Positions 5,273 through 5,704 of a stretch of 5,704 nucleotides of DNA are shown in pieces (position 1 is the stretch's first letter; each line of letters opens with the position of its first letter). The stretch is from positions 1-5,704 of the forward strand of contig JAQWYU010000278.1 of NCBI GenBank assembly GCA_029253805.1, in the 5' to 3' direction. The notes beneath the pieces are model-generated. The model saw only the letters and a list, made by a program, of their open reading frames with translations, was not told the origin of the DNA and did not search any database. The DNA comes from Flavobacteriaceae bacterium (GTDB taxonomy: Bacteria > Bacteroidota > Bacteroidia > Flavobacteriales > Flavobacteriaceae). Position numbers and translations under genes: made by a program.

Positions 5273-5557
5273 ATAAAAAAACTACTCTTACTTTCCGCTT
5301 AATTAATCTTCTGCTTTTCTTCTTTTTCACAAGAGGTATTAGATAATCAGTCAGTAATTGATATGATAGAATTAGGCTTTGATGAGCAAGTTATTATTGA
5401 TAAAATTGAGTCAACGAATTCTAGTTTTGAAACATCATTAGAAGAATTAAAAAGTTTGAAGTTATTAGGAGTAACTCAAAATATTATTTCCATAATGATT
5501 TAGGAATCGAAAGAAACAATTCCAAATGAAGTAGTAGATAATTATCTTGATATATAA
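5273..5557 (+). pseudogene. Point-mutated gene for a small exported protein with an 'SVIDMIELGF' module
   Basis: One frame reads as a typical small Flavobacterial secreted protein but carries three lesions. The start codon is ATA (5273-5275) where ATG is expected, followed by KKLLLLSA; a TAA (5300-5302) interrupts the signal peptide, which resumes as LIFCFSSFSQ; and a TAG (5501-5503) interrupts the frame after ISIMI. A short ESKETIPNEVVDNYLDI tail then reaches TAA 5555-5557. Between the stops the body, from SVIDMIELGFDEQVIIDKIE to the LKLLGVTQNIIS segment, keeps a module that I recognise from many Bacteroidetes exported proteins (pattern s-vi-mi-lGf-e-vIi-kI--s---F-tsl--L--Lk--GV---iI--Mi). 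There is no frameshift, so decay appears recent. An internal ATG at 5363 could give a 46-residue cytoplasmic peptide, but without export signal this is unlikely to be functional. Confidence 0.75.
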
Positions 5558-5602
5558 AATTAAATCTCTACGACTAATTAAGTAATAAATATTTTTCAAT
5601 TG

Positions 5603-5704
5603 ATGATTTTATTTTCTCAAGCAGCACTAGTCATAATTATTTTAGTAACTGTGCTATGGATCTGGAGTATATTTATTAAAAACGTTAGTATTATAGATGT
5701 TTTT
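5603..5704 (+). CDS. N-terminus of a DUF1295 (steroid 5-alpha-reductase-like) membrane protein, 3' end outside window
   Basis: 34 residues from ATG 5603 to the window end with no stop; an in-frame TAA at 5579-5581 bounds it upstream. The first 25 residues contain a hydrophobic helix (AALVIIILVTVLWIWSIFI), followed by KNVSIIDVF. That pattern, a Trp-containing helix ending W-x-x-S and then K-D/N-V-S-I-x-D-x-F, is the hallmark N-terminus of the DUF1295 family (COG3752), multi-pass membrane enzymes related to steroid 5-alpha-reductases and isoprenylcysteine methyltransferases, which usually continue with WG. The substrate is unknown for most bacterial members. The gene starts 45 bases after the pseudogene and has no obvious promoter or terminator before it. 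The identification rests on a short stretch. Confidence 0.65.
   Translation, partial: MILFSQAALVIIILVTVLWIWSIFIKNVSIIDVF

Noticed and set aside
5096..5299. Long open, very hydrophobic plus-strand frame leading into the pseudogene frame
   Set aside because: It has no ATG, begins inside the terminator and runs through a consensus promoter; hydrophobicity follows from T-rich DNA.

Overview
This window looks like an accessory stretch of a Flavobacteriia (Bacteroidetes) chromosome. It is strongly AT-rich, genes are read from A-rich leaders without a clear Shine-Dalgarno, promoter-like TAnnTTTG boxes occur upstream of several genes, and signal peptides have the short Flavobacterial form (for example ending SFGQ). 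No RNA gene, CRISPR array or transposase is visible.

Layout, left to right. The 3' end of an unrecognised gene (1-201, +) is followed by an exported seven-TPR protein (290-1309, +), with a truncated copy of a small membrane-protein gene fused to its end (1306-1383, +). Convergent to this is a coiled-coil lipoprotein (1386-2567, -), possibly preceded by a coupled 27-residue micropeptide (2564-2647, -). Next are a DUF2071/YqjF-like cytoplasmic protein (2724-3470, -), a 316-base gap (3471-3786) that holds a decayed duplicate of the next gene's C-terminus and nested inverted repeats, and a secreted two-domain protein resembling the XAC2610 family (3787-4665, -). Divergent from it is the intact small two-helix membrane protein (4861-5025, +) with a strong terminator. 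Then come a point-mutated pseudogene with a Flavobacterial-type promoter (5273-5557, +) and the first 34 codons of a DUF1295 (steroid 5-alpha-reductase-like) membrane protein running off the window (5603-5704, +).

The genes do not form an obvious pathway or operon: orientations alternate and gaps are wide. Three of the complete genes encode envelope proteins (exported TPR protein, lipoprotein, secreted beta-rich protein), and the lipoprotein and the secreted protein each carry one Asp-rich DxDxDG-like loop near the C-terminus. The clearest theme is local duplication and decay: a 38-base block shared by two small genes, a shared promoter segment, a relic of a paralogous C-terminus and a pseudogene with three point lesions. 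I did not find a convincing new multi-gene system; the duplication relics and the structured intergenic block are the parts most worth checking.
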